A program made the translations under genes and the position numbers. Below, piece by piece: positions 35,925 to 44,721 of a stretch of 64,000 nucleotides of DNA. Every line of letters starts with the position of its first letter. Within the stretch, counting starts at the first letter, position 1. The notes under the pieces were generated by a model, which saw only the letters and a list, made by a program, of their open reading frames with translations, made no database searches and was not told where the DNA came from. Source of the stretch: Candidatus Brachybacterium merdavium (GTDB lineage: Bacteria; Actinomycetota; Actinomycetes; Actinomycetales; Dermabacteraceae); the NCBI GenBank assembly GCA_019118275.1, contig DWZH01000007.1:42415-106414 (forward strand). The letters run 5' to 3'.

Positions 35925-36568
35925 CCGGCGGTGCCCGCGGTGTCGGTGTAGCTGACCTCGGTGATCTGCGTGCCGGAGGGGATATCGGCGTAGACCATCG
36001 CGGTCGCCGTCTCACCGGGGGCGATCTGGGGCCCGGAGGTCGTGAACCGGCCGTAGCGCACGTGATGCCTGTCGCCCTGGTCGTCGTAGAAGGTGAAGTT
36101 CTCGCCCGCCAGGCCGATCTCCTCGTCCGCCTCATTGGTCAGTTCGACCTCGGCCCCGAAGAAGGTGCCGTTGACGGGGTCCAAGGGCCCATCGTCGGTC
36201 TCGACCCGATCGACCTCCTCGGAGGACGTCACCTTGATCGTCAGCGTGGTCGTGCCCTCTCCGGCGGTGGGGTCATCGGTGGGCTCCCCGGTGGGATCGT
36301 CCGCCGGGTCCGCCGAGGACGTCGCCGCGGGGCCCGGGTCGTCGTCGGAGCCGCGCAGCAGCAGCCAGGCGCCCAGCCCGCCGCCAGCGATGACCACCAC
36401 CAGCAGCAGCGCCACGCCGCAGGCGATCGCGATCCACATCCCCGTGCGGCTCTTCGTCGCACGGGGTGGCGGAGCCCCATAGGGCGATCCGCCGGCCGGG
36501 GACCAGCCCGGACCGCCGGGGTAGCCGCTGCCCGGGCGAGGGCTCGGAGGAGGGGGCGTGTGGTTCAT
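35897..36568 (-). CDS. Membrane-anchored DUF4352-like protein
   Basis: 223 residues: a Pro/Gly-rich cytoplasmic N-terminus (PPPPSPRPGSGYPGGPG), one membrane helix IACGVALLLVVVIAGGGLGA (about 55-75), an acidic Pro/Asp/Thr linker, and an extracellular immunoglobulin-like domain with FFGAEVELTNEADEEIG, FTFYDDQGDRH and a conserved-looking GETATAMVYADIP. This layout is that of DUF4352 proteins, whose role is unknown. The ATG at 36568 follows GGAGAT; an in-frame ATG at 36592 is unsupported. Divergent from the BCCT transporter across a region with two perfect palindromes. Confidence 0.75.
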   Translation of the reverse strand: MNHTPPPPSPRPGSGYPGGPGWSPAGGSPYGAPPPRATKSRTGMWIAIACGVALLLVVVIAGGGLGAWLLLRGSDDDPGPAATSSADPADDPTGEPTDDPTAGEGTTTLTIKVTSSEEVDRVETDDGPLDPVNGTFFGAEVELTNEADEEIGLAGENFTFYDDQGDRHHVRYGRFTTSGPQIAPGETATAMVYADIPSGTQITEVSYTDTAGTAGQEVTLPID

Positions 36569-36640
36569 GATTCGATCTCCGACCGTTTGCATTCGTGAAT
36601 TAGTTCGCTGTCACGGTACCTCTTGCGGGCGCTGCTGTCA

Positions 36641-36677
36641 TGGGGAGAACTCCCCATCGTCCGCGAAGTTCGCGGAC
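36641..36677. promoter_or_regulatory. Two adjacent perfect palindromes
   Basis: TGGGGAG-AA-CTCCCCA (36641-36656) is followed two bases later by GTCCGCGAA-G-TTCGCGGAC (36659-36677). Both lie in the 291-base gap between the divergent membrane protein and BCCT genes, which otherwise shows no gene. They could be operators for one or both, or RNA hairpins. Confidence 0.55.
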
Positions 36678-36859
36678 CCGTCGGCACGTCGATGTGCCTG
36701 TTCCGGGCCCCGGGATGTGAGTCTTGGGGCATGATGTGACAATCTTCTGCACGCTTGATCGCGAAATCGGATCAGAACTTTCCCCAGGAGCCCCGAGGGT
36801 GAGGAGCAGGGCGAGAGCGCCCACCTCGCTCATCGAGGGGCGGCGAGGAGCTGTACCAC

Positions 36860-38662
36860 ATGTTGAACCGACTCCATGACGCGTTGAGGCTGCGCACCTC
36901 ACCCGTGATCTTCTTCAGCTCGGCGGCGGTGATCATCGCCTTCGTGCTCGGAACCATCCTGTTCACCGAGCCCCTCGACCGAGCCGTCAGCGGCGCCTCC
37001 GAGTGGCTGCTGACCAACCTGGGCTGGTTCTACATCCTCGGCGTGACGATGTTCCTGGCCTTCCTGCTCTTCATCGCCGTCGGACGGTTCGGCCGCGTGA
37101 AGCTCGGACCCGACGACGAGCCCCCGGAGCACTCCGGTGGGGCCTGGTTCGCGATGCTGTTCGCCGCCGGCATCGGCTCGATCCTCATGTTCTGGGGCGT
37201 GGCCGAACCGGTCAGCCACTTCGGCGACCCGCCGCGCGGGACCGAGCTCGGCATCGAAGCGGGCACCTGGGCCGCCGCCAAGGACGCCATGAACTTCACG
37301 TACTACCACTTCACGCTGCACACCTGGACGATCTTCACCCTGCCGGCCCTGTGCTTCGCCTACTTCATCCACAAGCGCAACCTGCCCCCTCGCGTCAGCT
37401 CCATCTTCCAGCCGATCCTCGGTGAGGGCATCCACGGCCCGGTCGGCAAGTTCATCGACGTGGTCGCCATCATCGGCACCGTTTTCGGCATCGCCGTCTC
37501 CATCGGCCTGGGCACGCTGCAGATCAACGGCGGTCTCAATCAGCTGTTCGGTGTCCCCGAGAACGCGGGCTGGAACCTGATCATCATCGGCGTGGTCTGC
37601 GGACTGGCTCTGATCTCCGTCTCCCTCGGTCTGGAGAAGGGCATCAAGGTGCTGTCGAACTTCAACATCGTGGCCGCCGTGCTGCTGATGCTGTTCGTGC
37701 TGGTGGCCGGGGGCTCCACGTTGTTCATCCTCAAGGGCACCTTCGAGTCCTTCGGCAGCTATCTCGTGAACCTGCCGGAGCTGGCCCTGTGGAACGACAC
37801 CTACGCCAACAGCGGCTGGCAGAACACCTGGACGGTCTTCTACTGGGCCTGGACCATCACTTGGTCGCCCTTCGTGGGCATCTTCATCGCCCGCATCTCC
37901 AAGGGGCGCACCATCCGTCAGTTCGTCTCCGGCGTGCTGGCGATCCCGGCCGGCTTCTCCGTGATCTGGTTCGGGGTCTTCGGACTGGCCTCGGTCAACA
38001 TCGAGCTGAACCAGGACGGGGGGCTCGTGGATCGGGTCGTCGACGAAGGGGACGTGCCGGGGGCGCTGTTCGTCTTCCTCGACCACTACCCGGCCGCCTT
38101 CATCGTGTCGGTGATCGCGATCATCCTGGTGATCATCTTCTTCGTGACCTCGGTGGACTCCGCGGCGCTGGTCACCGACTCGATGGCCAACGGGCACGAG
38201 GATTTCAACCCCTTGGGCCAGCGCATCTTCTGGGGCGTGGCGATCGCGCTGATCACCGCGACGCTGCTGGTGTTCTCGGGCGAAGGCGGCCTGACGGCGC
38301 TGCAGTCCACGATCATCCTGGTCGGACTGCCGTTCTTCGTCATGGGCTACTTCCAGATGTATGCGCTGCTGCGGGCGCTCAAGGAGGACGCCGGTGAGCT
38401 GCCGCCCGTGCGCACCAGGGAGTGGGCGCAGGTGCTGCCGCCCGAGGAGTTCGAGCGCCGCGAGGAGGACGAGGAGTTCGATACCGAGGAGTACGTGGTC
38501 GAGCCGACCTATACCTCCGAGATCCCGGTGCTGCGCGATCCCTACGAGGAGGACGGAGAGGGCGAGAACGGCGGCTTCATGCCGGTGCCCGGCACCCTCC
38601 CGGCCCGTACCGGCACCCCCCGGCCCCCGTTGCCGGAGGACGGCCGACCGCAGGGCAGGTGA
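36860..38662 (+). CDS. BCCT-family betaine/choline/carnitine transporter
   Basis: Secondary transporter of 600 residues with twelve membrane helices, taking up trimethylammonium osmolytes by sodium symport. Family signs are the early FAAGIGSILMFWGVAEPVSHF and the signature FYWAWTITWSPFVGIFIARISKGRTIRQF near residues 330-358 with the Trp residues that form the betaine cage. The 90-residue acidic C-terminal tail (REEDEEFDTEEYVVE) may act as the osmosensing part, as in BetP and OpuD relatives. GAGGAG precedes the ATG. Glycine betaine is the best guess for substrate; choline is possible. Single gene. Confidence 0.95.
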   Translation: MLNRLHDALRLRTSPVIFFSSAAVIIAFVLGTILFTEPLDRAVSGASEWLLTNLGWFYILGVTMFLAFLLFIAVGRFGRVKLGPDDEPPEHSGGAWFAMLFAAGIGSILMFWGVAEPVSHFGDPPRGTELGIEAGTWAAAKDAMNFTYYHFTLHTWTIFTLPALCFAYFIHKRNLPPRVSSIFQPILGEGIHGPVGKFIDVVAIIGTVFGIAVSIGLGTLQINGGLNQLFGVPENAGWNLIIIGVVCGLALISVSLGLEKGIKVLSNFNIVAAVLLMLFVLVAGGSTLFILKGTFESFGSYLVNLPELALWNDTYANSGWQNTWTVFYWAWTITWSPFVGIFIARISKGRTIRQFVSGVLAIPAGFSVIWFGVFGLASVNIELNQDGGLVDRVVDEGDVPGALFVFLDHYPAAFIVSVIAIILVIIFFVTSVDSAALVTDSMANGHEDFNPLGQRIFWGVAIALITATLLVFSGEGGLTALQSTIILVGLPFFVMGYFQMYALLRALKEDAGELPPVRTREWAQVLPPEEFERREEDEEFDTEEYVVEPTYTSEIPVLRDPYEEDGEGENGGFMPVPGTLPARTGTPRPPLPEDGRPQGR

Positions 38663-38810
38663 CCGCGACGGACGAGCAGCAGCGGCCGCGAAGCGCACTG
38701 CGCCGACACCGGCCTCTGTTGCTCGTCCAGCCTCCTTCTCGCCCCGGGGGCCGCCGCGGCAGCCCAGAAGTCCCTGGCCCGCCGCCGTGAGGATCTGGGA
38801 CGGTGCAGCG

Positions 38811-39635
38811 ATGACCATGCACAGCATCGAGCACCTCACGCCGCTGGAGAAGTCCCTGCTGATCACCCTCAAGGGGCGGGCGCTGGACAGCACGGCGCGG
38901 TCGTCGTTCCTGCACGACGACCTGGCTGCCGAGCTCGCCGACCGGCTCGACCACGACCTCGGCACGGTCTCGCTGGGTCTCGGTGTCCGCGAGGGGATCG
39001 TGATCCGCACCAGCATGCTGGATCGAGCGGTCGACGCCTTCGTGCGCACACACCCCGACGCCGTGGTCGTCGAGCTCGGGAGCGGGCTGGAGACCCGGAT
39101 GTCCCGAATCGATCCGCCGGCGACGGTCGACTGGTTCGATGTCGACCTGCCCGACGTCATCGCGCTGCGCGAGGCCATGATGCCGGTGCGCGAGAACGCC
39201 CATCCGGTCGGGGTATCACTGCTGAATCCGCAGTGGACCCAGGCCGTGCCGGCTGACCGGCCGACCATCCTCGTGGCCGACGGGCTGCTCGGCTTCCTCT
39301 CCGAGGCGGAGGTCACGAACCTGCTGCGGAGCATCACCGATCACTTCACCGCAGGTGACCTGGTGACCAACGCGTACACGAGGTTCAGCGCCCGCCTCAC
39401 CGGCCACTACGTCGCCTCGGTCGGCATCCCGAAGGACTACCGGAGCTTCGGTTTCGATGATCCTCGGCACCTCGCCACGCTCGACCCCGCGCTGAGCTTC
39501 GTCGAGGAGCAGACCCGCGCCACCGCCCCCGAGCGCAAGCTCCTGAGCCCCACCGCCCGCCTCAACCTGCGTCTGATGGCTCGCTGGCCATCGCTGCTGC
39601 GCCATGGCGTCTGGGTGCTCCGCTACCGGTTCTGA
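38811..39635 (+). CDS. SAM-dependent methyltransferase, LCM/PPM family
   Basis: Class I methyltransferase of 274 residues resembling leucine carboxyl methyltransferases and the bacterial O-methyltransferases related to polyketide modification. SAM-binding is shown by DAVVVELGSGLETRMSRI and the acidic loop VDWFDVDLPDVIALR; LVADGLLGFLSEAEV is the usual motif after the nucleotide fold. The ATG at 38811 lacks a strong ribosome site; the second ATG at 38817 is possible, and the frame upstream is a continuation of shadow coding. No biosynthetic neighbours hint at a substrate. Confidence 0.85.
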   Translation: MTMHSIEHLTPLEKSLLITLKGRALDSTARSSFLHDDLAAELADRLDHDLGTVSLGLGVREGIVIRTSMLDRAVDAFVRTHPDAVVVELGSGLETRMSRIDPPATVDWFDVDLPDVIALREAMMPVRENAHPVGVSLLNPQWTQAVPADRPTILVADGLLGFLSEAEVTNLLRSITDHFTAGDLVTNAYTRFSARLTGHYVASVGIPKDYRSFGFDDPRHLATLDPALSFVEEQTRATAPERKLLSPTARLNLRLMARWPSLLRHGVWVLRYRF

Positions 39636-39776
39636 CCCTCGCCAGCAGCCTCGGTCGGCACCGACACCGACGCCGACGCCGGCGCGAAGGCCGCGGCCCA
39701 CCCTGCGCCGGCATGCAACCGCGGCCGGGAGGGACTCCAAGGGATCAACCGCTGTTGCCCGAGGCGAGGGCGGGGC

Positions 39777-40781
39777 TCATGCCTCGACGGCGACGCTGTC
39801 GGCCGTCTCAGCGGGGTGCTTGTCGGCGCTGCGCCGGTAATACATCGACAGCATGGCGCCGGAGAGGTTGTGCCAGATGGAGAAGATCGCAGCGGGCAGG
39901 GCGGTGGCGGGTGTAAAGGCGCTGGCGGCCAGGGTCGCGGCCAGGCCGGAGTTCTGCATGCCGACCTCGATCGAGGTGGTGCGGGCAGCGCGCACCGGCT
40001 GGCGCAGCACCCGGGCGAACCAGAAGCCCAGCAGGTAGCCCAGGCCGTTGTGCAGCACCACGGCCAGCAGCACCAGGGCGCCGGCCGAGACGATCTGCTC
40101 GGTGCTGCCGCTGACCACGGCGATCACCACCAGCGAGATGCCGGCGACGCTCACCCACGGCAGGGCGGGCAGGATGCGGGTGACGAGCGGGCCCGCCACC
40201 AGGCGGATCACCAGGCCGCCGAGCACGGGGACCAGCACCATCTGCACGATCGACAGCGCCATGTCGCCGGCGGCGACGGGCAGGTAGGAGCCGGCCAGCC
40301 ACAGGGTGATCAAGGGGGTCAGCAGTGGTGCCAGGAGCGTGGAGATCGAGGTCATCGTCACCGACAGGGCGGTGTCGGCCTTCGCGAGGTAGGTGATGAC
40401 GTTCGAGGAGGTGCCGCCGGGGGCACTGCCCACCAGGATCACACCCACGGCGAGCTCGGGCGGCAGCTGCAGCAGCACCGCGACCCCCAGGCCCACCAGC
40501 GGCATGATCAGGAACTGAGCGATCACGCCGATCAGGATCGGGAGCGGATGCTTGGCCACCCGCGTGAAGTCGGGGACGGTCAGCGTCAGCCCCATCGCGA
40601 ACATGATGACGCCCAGGAAGATGCTGGTGTAGGGCGCGACGATCTGGCCCGTGTCGGGCAGGAAGAAAGCGAAGGCGGCGGCGGCGAGGATCAGCGCCGG
40701 GAACACCGTCACCGCGATCCGCGCGGAGCGGTCCTCGCGAACGGTGGCTGTGGGGGCGGGTGCCGGGGAGCGAGTGGTCAT
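39777..40781 (-). CDS. Bile acid:sodium symporter (BASS) family transporter
   Basis: Membrane protein of 334 residues with nine or ten helices. Motifs of the family are FAMGLTLTVPDF, the unwound sodium-site helix VGSAPGGTSSNVITYLAKAD and GMQNSGLAATLA near the second crossover. Bacterial members carry organic anions such as pantoate, bile acids or 2-keto acids. The start at 40781 is internal to a longer open frame whose upstream part is not coding in appearance. An 8-bp inverted repeat at 40808-40831 lies right upstream and may be a regulator's site. Single gene. Confidence 0.92.
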   Translation of the reverse strand: MTTRSPAPAPTATVREDRSARIAVTVFPALILAAAAFAFFLPDTGQIVAPYTSIFLGVIMFAMGLTLTVPDFTRVAKHPLPILIGVIAQFLIMPLVGLGVAVLLQLPPELAVGVILVGSAPGGTSSNVITYLAKADTALSVTMTSISTLLAPLLTPLITLWLAGSYLPVAAGDMALSIVQMVLVPVLGGLVIRLVAGPLVTRILPALPWVSVAGISLVVIAVVSGSTEQIVSAGALVLLAVVLHNGLGYLLGFWFARVLRQPVRAARTTSIEVGMQNSGLAATLAASAFTPATALPAAIFSIWHNLSGAMLSMYYRRSADKHPAETADSVAVEA

Positions 40782-40807
40782 GCGCGCGATCGTACCGCGG
40801 TATGAGA

Positions 40808-40831
40808 CGTGGTCCCATGATGTGGACCACG
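40808..40831. promoter_or_regulatory. Inverted repeat upstream of BASS transporter
   Basis: CGTGGTCC (40808-40815) and GGACCACG (40824-40831) are perfect complements around CATGATGT, 27 bases from the start codon. The AT-richer spacer and position suit a GntR- or TetR-type operator; no regulator gene is adjacent. Confidence 0.5.
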
Positions 40832-40903
40832 CGTCGATGGCAGGGTCCCGTCGTCGGCGGGATCTCTCTGTCCGCGGGGCCCCGTCGTCGGGAGGAGCCG
40901 GAC

Positions 40904-42409
40904 TCAGATCTGCGTCTCGCGCTGCCGGGCCGGCACCGGCCAGTCGTGCACCGGGGCTCCCGAGCCCACCCCGGCCCGGTACAGCTCGGTCATCTCGGCC
41001 AGGGCGGAGGCCCGGTCGGCCCCGCGCAGCTCGAGAGAGGTGACCGTGTCGATCTGCCAGCGGGCGCCGTTGCGTCCGGTGCGGGCGCGCTCGGTGAGGA
41101 TGCCGCCGTAGTGCTTCGCCAGCTTCACGTCGGCGCCCAGCTCGATCAGCCCCTGGACGGCCTGGGGGATCAGCTGCTCGAGCAGCAGGTCGGCCACCCG
41201 CACCCGTCCCACGCGCGGCCAGCGCACCCGTGCCTCCAGGCCCCAGCGCGCGCACTGGTGGAAGGACTCGTCGGCCTGCTCGAAGCTCATCCGCGACCAC
41301 AGCGGACGCCGTTCGTGGACCAGAGCGTGCAGCAGCCCGTAGAAGAACGCGGCGTTGGCGGCCATGTCCACCGCGGTCGGGCCGGCCGGCAGCGGTCGGT
41401 TCTCCAGCCGCAGGTGGGGCAGGTCGTCGCCGGGGTCATAGATGGGACGGTTCCAGCGCCACACGGTGCTGTTGTGGAGCATCAGCTCATGCAGCCGCGG
41501 GGAGGCGCTCTCGGTCAGCAGCGGTTCCTCGGCCATGTCGCGCGACTCGGGGATCAGCGCGGGGAACAGGCGCACGTTCTCCTCGAACAGGTCGAACATC
41601 GAGGTGATCCAGCGCTCGCCGAACCACACCCGGGGCCGCACGCCCTGGGTCGCGTACTCGGGCGGGCGGGCGTCCAGTGCCTGCGCGAAGGTGGGGATAC
41701 GGCTCTCGTGCCACAGCCGCCGGCCCATCAGGAACGGAGCATTGGCCGCGAGCGCCACCTGCGGGCCGGCCATCGCCTGCGCGGCGTTCCAGGCGTCGGC
41801 GAACTGCTCGGGCGGGACCTGCAGGTGCAGCTGCATGGAGGTGCAGGCGGACTCCGGGGCGATGGAGTCGAAGGTGGCGTCCAGGCCCCTGCCCTCGCCG
41901 TCGATCCGCAGATGGATCTCCTCACCGCGCGCTTCCAGCACGGAGTTCTCCAGCGCCTCGTAGCGTGCCCCCGGGGCGCGCCAGTCATCGCTGGTGAACA
42001 GGTCCTCGGTGATGGTGGGCAGATGGCCGATCGGGATCACCCGCGCACCGCGGCCCTGTGCGGCGGCCTCGGCCTGCCCCACCCGCTCGGCCAGGGTGAT
42101 CTCCAGGTCACGCAGACCGGATCCGGAGGGGTGGGTGACCGGCAGGTTCGCCTCGAGGTTGAAGCGGCCGATCTCGTGGGCGTAGTGCTCCTCACCGAGC
42201 TCCTCGAGCAGGGCATCGGCCAGCAGCGCCGGGGCCATGCCCTCGGACTCGGCCAGGTTCATCTCCAGCTCCACGCCGACAGTGCCCTCGTCGATGAACT
42301 CGGCCGTGTCCAGGAAGGACTCGAACAGATCGAGGTTGCGGCGCAGCTCTCGGCGGTAATGGGTGCGCTGGCCGCGCGTGAACTCCGTCTGGTCGATCTC
42401 GCGTCCCAT
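40904..42409 (-). CDS. Glutamate-cysteine ligase-like protein (GCS2 family)
   Basis: ATP-dependent carboxylate-amine ligase of 501 residues. The GCS2-type nucleotide and metal site is seen in GTVGVELEMNLAESEG (about 44-59), FNLEANLPV and in LHLQVPPEQFADAWN; the active-site region NRPIYDPGDDLPHLRLENRPLPAGPT is near 340-365. Family members make gamma-glutamyl bonds, and in actinobacteria serve glutathione, mycothiol-related or ergothioneine (EgtA) chemistry; which applies here is open. GGGAGGTCA precedes the ATG at 42409, outweighing the in-frame ATG at 42448. Single gene, divergent from the NAD operon. Confidence 0.85.
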   Translation of the reverse strand: MGREIDQTEFTRGQRTHYRRELRRNLDLFESFLDTAEFIDEGTVGVELEMNLAESEGMAPALLADALLEELGEEHYAHEIGRFNLEANLPVTHPSGSGLRDLEITLAERVGQAEAAAQGRGARVIPIGHLPTITEDLFTSDDWRAPGARYEALENSVLEARGEEIHLRIDGEGRGLDATFDSIAPESACTSMQLHLQVPPEQFADAWNAAQAMAGPQVALAANAPFLMGRRLWHESRIPTFAQALDARPPEYATQGVRPRVWFGERWITSMFDLFEENVRLFPALIPESRDMAEEPLLTESASPRLHELMLHNSTVWRWNRPIYDPGDDLPHLRLENRPLPAGPTAVDMAANAAFFYGLLHALVHERRPLWSRMSFEQADESFHQCARWGLEARVRWPRVGRVRVADLLLEQLIPQAVQGLIELGADVKLAKHYGGILTERARTGRNGARWQIDTVTSLELRGADRASALAEMTELYRAGVGSGAPVHDWPVPARQRETQI

Positions 42410-42520
42410 GGTGACCTCCCGGGCTGTCTCGGCTCTGGGCTCATCCAAGCACGGGACAGGGACCGACCCGGGCCGGGGGAGACCGATCCCTCGGTCCCTG
42501 CGGGGTTCTTCCCGCCGACC

Positions 42521-42634
42521 GACTTAAAGTCACGCCCCCGGTGATCTGGGTCACCGACCTGCATCACGCCGCCCGGTTCTGGTCGCCGTGAGTTTAAGCT
42601 CCTCGGCACCAGTAAAGGTCTGATGGACTTTAAC
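42521..42634. promoter_or_regulatory. Three AT-rich operator-like dyads before nrtR
   Basis: GACTTAAAGTC (42521-42531, perfect dyad), GAGTTTAAGCTC (42590-42601, ten of twelve positions symmetric) and GTAAAGGTC...GGACTTTAAC (42612-42634, imperfect) share a CTTAAAG/CTTTAA core and stand out from the GC-rich background. They lie in the 241-base gap between the GCS2 gene and nrtR. Binding by the NrtR protein encoded next is inferred. Confidence 0.55.
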
Positions 42635-42650
42635 AGGAGGTGCTCTCGCC

Positions 42651-43346
42651 ATGGCCCATGGTCCCGAGCGGGTCGCCCTCGCCGTCTCGACGGTCATCTT
42701 CGCCCTGCGCCCCCACCCCACCACGCGTCGCCTGGCGCTGTGGATCCCGCTGGTGCGCCGCATCCGCGCGCCTCACCAGGGCACCTGGGCGCTGCCCGGA
42801 GGGCCGCTGGCGACCGACGAGGGGCTGGCGGCCTCAGCGGCACGGAACCTGCGGGAGACCACGCGCCTGGCCCCGCGCTACCTCGAGCAGCTCTACGCCT
42901 TCGGGGGCCTGGACCGCGCCCCCAGCGCGGCTGAGCGCACCGTCTCAGTCGTGTACTGGGCGCTGGTGCGACCCGAGGAGGCCGACGCCTCCGTCGCCAC
43001 CGTCAACGTCAAGTGGTTCGTCGCCGACGAACATCCCGAGCTCGCTTTCGACCACGCCCTCATCGTCGAGTACGCGCTGTGGCGCCTGCGCAACAAGGTG
43101 GAGTACTCCCGCATCGCCGCCGCCTTCCTGGGGGAGACCTTCACCCTCGCCGAGCTGAGAGGCGTCCACGAGGCCGTGCTGCAGCGCACCCTGGACCCCG
43201 CGAACTTCCGCCGTCAGATGGAGAGCTCGGGTCGGCTGGTGGCCACCGACGAATTCCGGACCGGCGGCCGCCACCGCCCCGCCCGCCTGTATCGCCACGA
43301 TGAGTCCATCCACCTCGCCGACAACGGGCCCCTGACCGGCCTGTGA
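42651..43346 (+). CDS. nrtR: NrtR: Nudix-related NAD biosynthesis regulator
   Basis: Transcriptional regulator of 231 residues combining a Nudix fold (about 1-145) with a winged helix C-terminus (FTLAELRGVHEAVLQRTLDPANFRRQM). The Nudix box is degenerate: GPLATDE-x7-RNLRETTRL has Asn and Thr where the active enzymes have two catalytic Glu, so it should bind but not hydrolyse ADP-ribose-type ligands. NrtR proteins sense ADP-ribose or NAD derivatives and repress NAD genes; this one is first in the nadABC run, with the dyads at 42521-42634 in front. AGGAGGT lies nine bases before the ATG. Confidence 0.88.
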   Translation: MAHGPERVALAVSTVIFALRPHPTTRRLALWIPLVRRIRAPHQGTWALPGGPLATDEGLAASAARNLRETTRLAPRYLEQLYAFGGLDRAPSAAERTVSVVYWALVRPEEADASVATVNVKWFVADEHPELAFDHALIVEYALWRLRNKVEYSRIAAAFLGETFTLAELRGVHEAVLQRTLDPANFRRQMESSGRLVATDEFRTGGRHRPARLYRHDESIHLADNGPLTGL

Positions 43347-43393
43347 TCCACCGCCCCCGCGCAAGACCCCGCCCCCTGATGAAGGAGCACGCC

Positions 43394-44719
43394 ATGACCA
43401 CGACCTCCTCGGTCGACCTGACCATCCGCGACATCTCCACCGGAGCCGCCAGCGGGAGCACCTGCGCCGCCACCCTGCTCGCCGCGCCCTGGGACATCGA
43501 CCGCGTCCCGGACAGCTACGGTCCCGGCGCCTCCATGGACGACCCGGTCCCCGCGGATGCCCCGCGGCAGGGCGAGATCCCCCGTGAGTACCGCGAGGCG
43601 AGCGAGGCGGAGCTGGACCGTCGGATCCGTGCCGCGAAGGCCGAGCTCGGCGAGCGGGTGGTGGTGCTCGGCCACTTCTACCAGCGCGATGAGGTGGTCC
43701 AGTACGCCGATTACGTGGGCGACTCCTTCCAGCTGGCCAAGGCCGCCACAGCCCACCAGGAGGCCGAGGCGATCATCTTCTGCGGCGTCCACTTCATGGC
43801 CGAGACCGCCGATCTGCTCTCGGCCCCCGAGCAGGCGGTGATCCTGCCGAACCTGGCGGCCGGCTGCTCGATGGCCGACATGGCCGACATCGACCAGGTC
43901 GAGGAGTGCTGGGAGCAGCTGATGGAGGTCTACGGCGAGGGGGAGACGGCGGATTCCGAGGCCGGCGCCGACGGACTGGCCCCGATCATCCCGGTCACCT
44001 ACATGAACTCCTCCGCCGCCATCAAGGGCTTCGTCGGTCGCCACGGCGGCATCGTGTGCACCTCCTCCAACGCCTCCGCGGTCCTCCAGTGGGCCTTCGA
44101 GCGCGGCCGGCGCGTGCTGTTCTTCCCCGACCAGCACCTGGGCCGCAACACCGCCAAGGCCATGGGCATCCCCCTGGAGCAGATGCCGATGTGGAACCCG
44201 CGCCGCCCGCTCGGCGGCAACGACGAACAGACGCTGCGGGAGGCGCAGGTGGTGCTGTGGCACGGGTTCTGCTCGGTGCACAAGCGCTTCACCACCAGTC
44301 AGATCGACCAGGCCCGCGTCGAGCACCCGGGGGTGCGCGTGATCGTCCACCCCGAATGCCCGATGCCGGTCGTCGACGCCGCCGACGAGTCCGGCTCCAC
44401 CGACTACATCCGCCGCGCCATCGAAGGGGCCACCGAGCCCACCACCTTCGCCATCGGCACCGAGATCAACCTGGTCCAGCGCCTGGCCGCCCAGCACCCG
44501 CAGCACACCATCTTCTGCCTGGACCCGGTCATCTGCCCCTGCTCGACGATGTACCGCATCCACCCCGGCTACCTCGCCTGGGTGCTCGAGTCCCTGCTGG
44601 AGGGGGAGGTCATCAACCGCATCAGCGTCGGCCAGGACGTCGCGGAGCCGGCCCGCCTGGCACTGGAGCGGATGCTGGCCGTCAAACCCGCGGCCCCCGG
44701 CCCCGCGGCGGGGCGCTGA
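43394..44719 (+). CDS. nadA: Quinolinate synthase NadA
   Basis: Condenses iminoaspartate with dihydroxyacetone phosphate to quinolinate using a 4Fe-4S cluster. 441 residues. Motifs: VVLGHFYQRDEVVQYADYVGDS, GVHFMAETA, cluster Cys158 in NLAAGCSMAD, Cys293 in WHGFCSVHK, and a C-terminal Cys group at 375-383 (CLDPVICPC). An N-terminal extension of about 60 residues precedes the core, as in other actinobacterial NadA proteins. GAAGGAG precedes the ATG at 43394, which is chosen over an in-frame ATG at 43343. Two bases separate it from nadB, which provides its substrate. Confidence 0.97.
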   Translation: MTTTSSVDLTIRDISTGAASGSTCAATLLAAPWDIDRVPDSYGPGASMDDPVPADAPRQGEIPREYREASEAELDRRIRAAKAELGERVVVLGHFYQRDEVVQYADYVGDSFQLAKAATAHQEAEAIIFCGVHFMAETADLLSAPEQAVILPNLAAGCSMADMADIDQVEECWEQLMEVYGEGETADSEAGADGLAPIIPVTYMNSSAAIKGFVGRHGGIVCTSSNASAVLQWAFERGRRVLFFPDQHLGRNTAKAMGIPLEQMPMWNPRRPLGGNDEQTLREAQVVLWHGFCSVHKRFTTSQIDQARVEHPGVRVIVHPECPMPVVDAADESGSTDYIRRAIEGATEPTTFAIGTEINLVQRLAAQHPQHTIFCLDPVICPCSTMYRIHPGYLAWVLESLLEGEVINRISVGQDVAEPARLALERMLAVKPAAPGPAAGR

Positions 44720-44721
44720 GG

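Noticed and set aside
42410..42650. Riboswitch upstream of the NAD operon
   Set aside because: The conserved features are DNA dyads next to a regulator gene; no NAD-riboswitch-like structure could be recognised.
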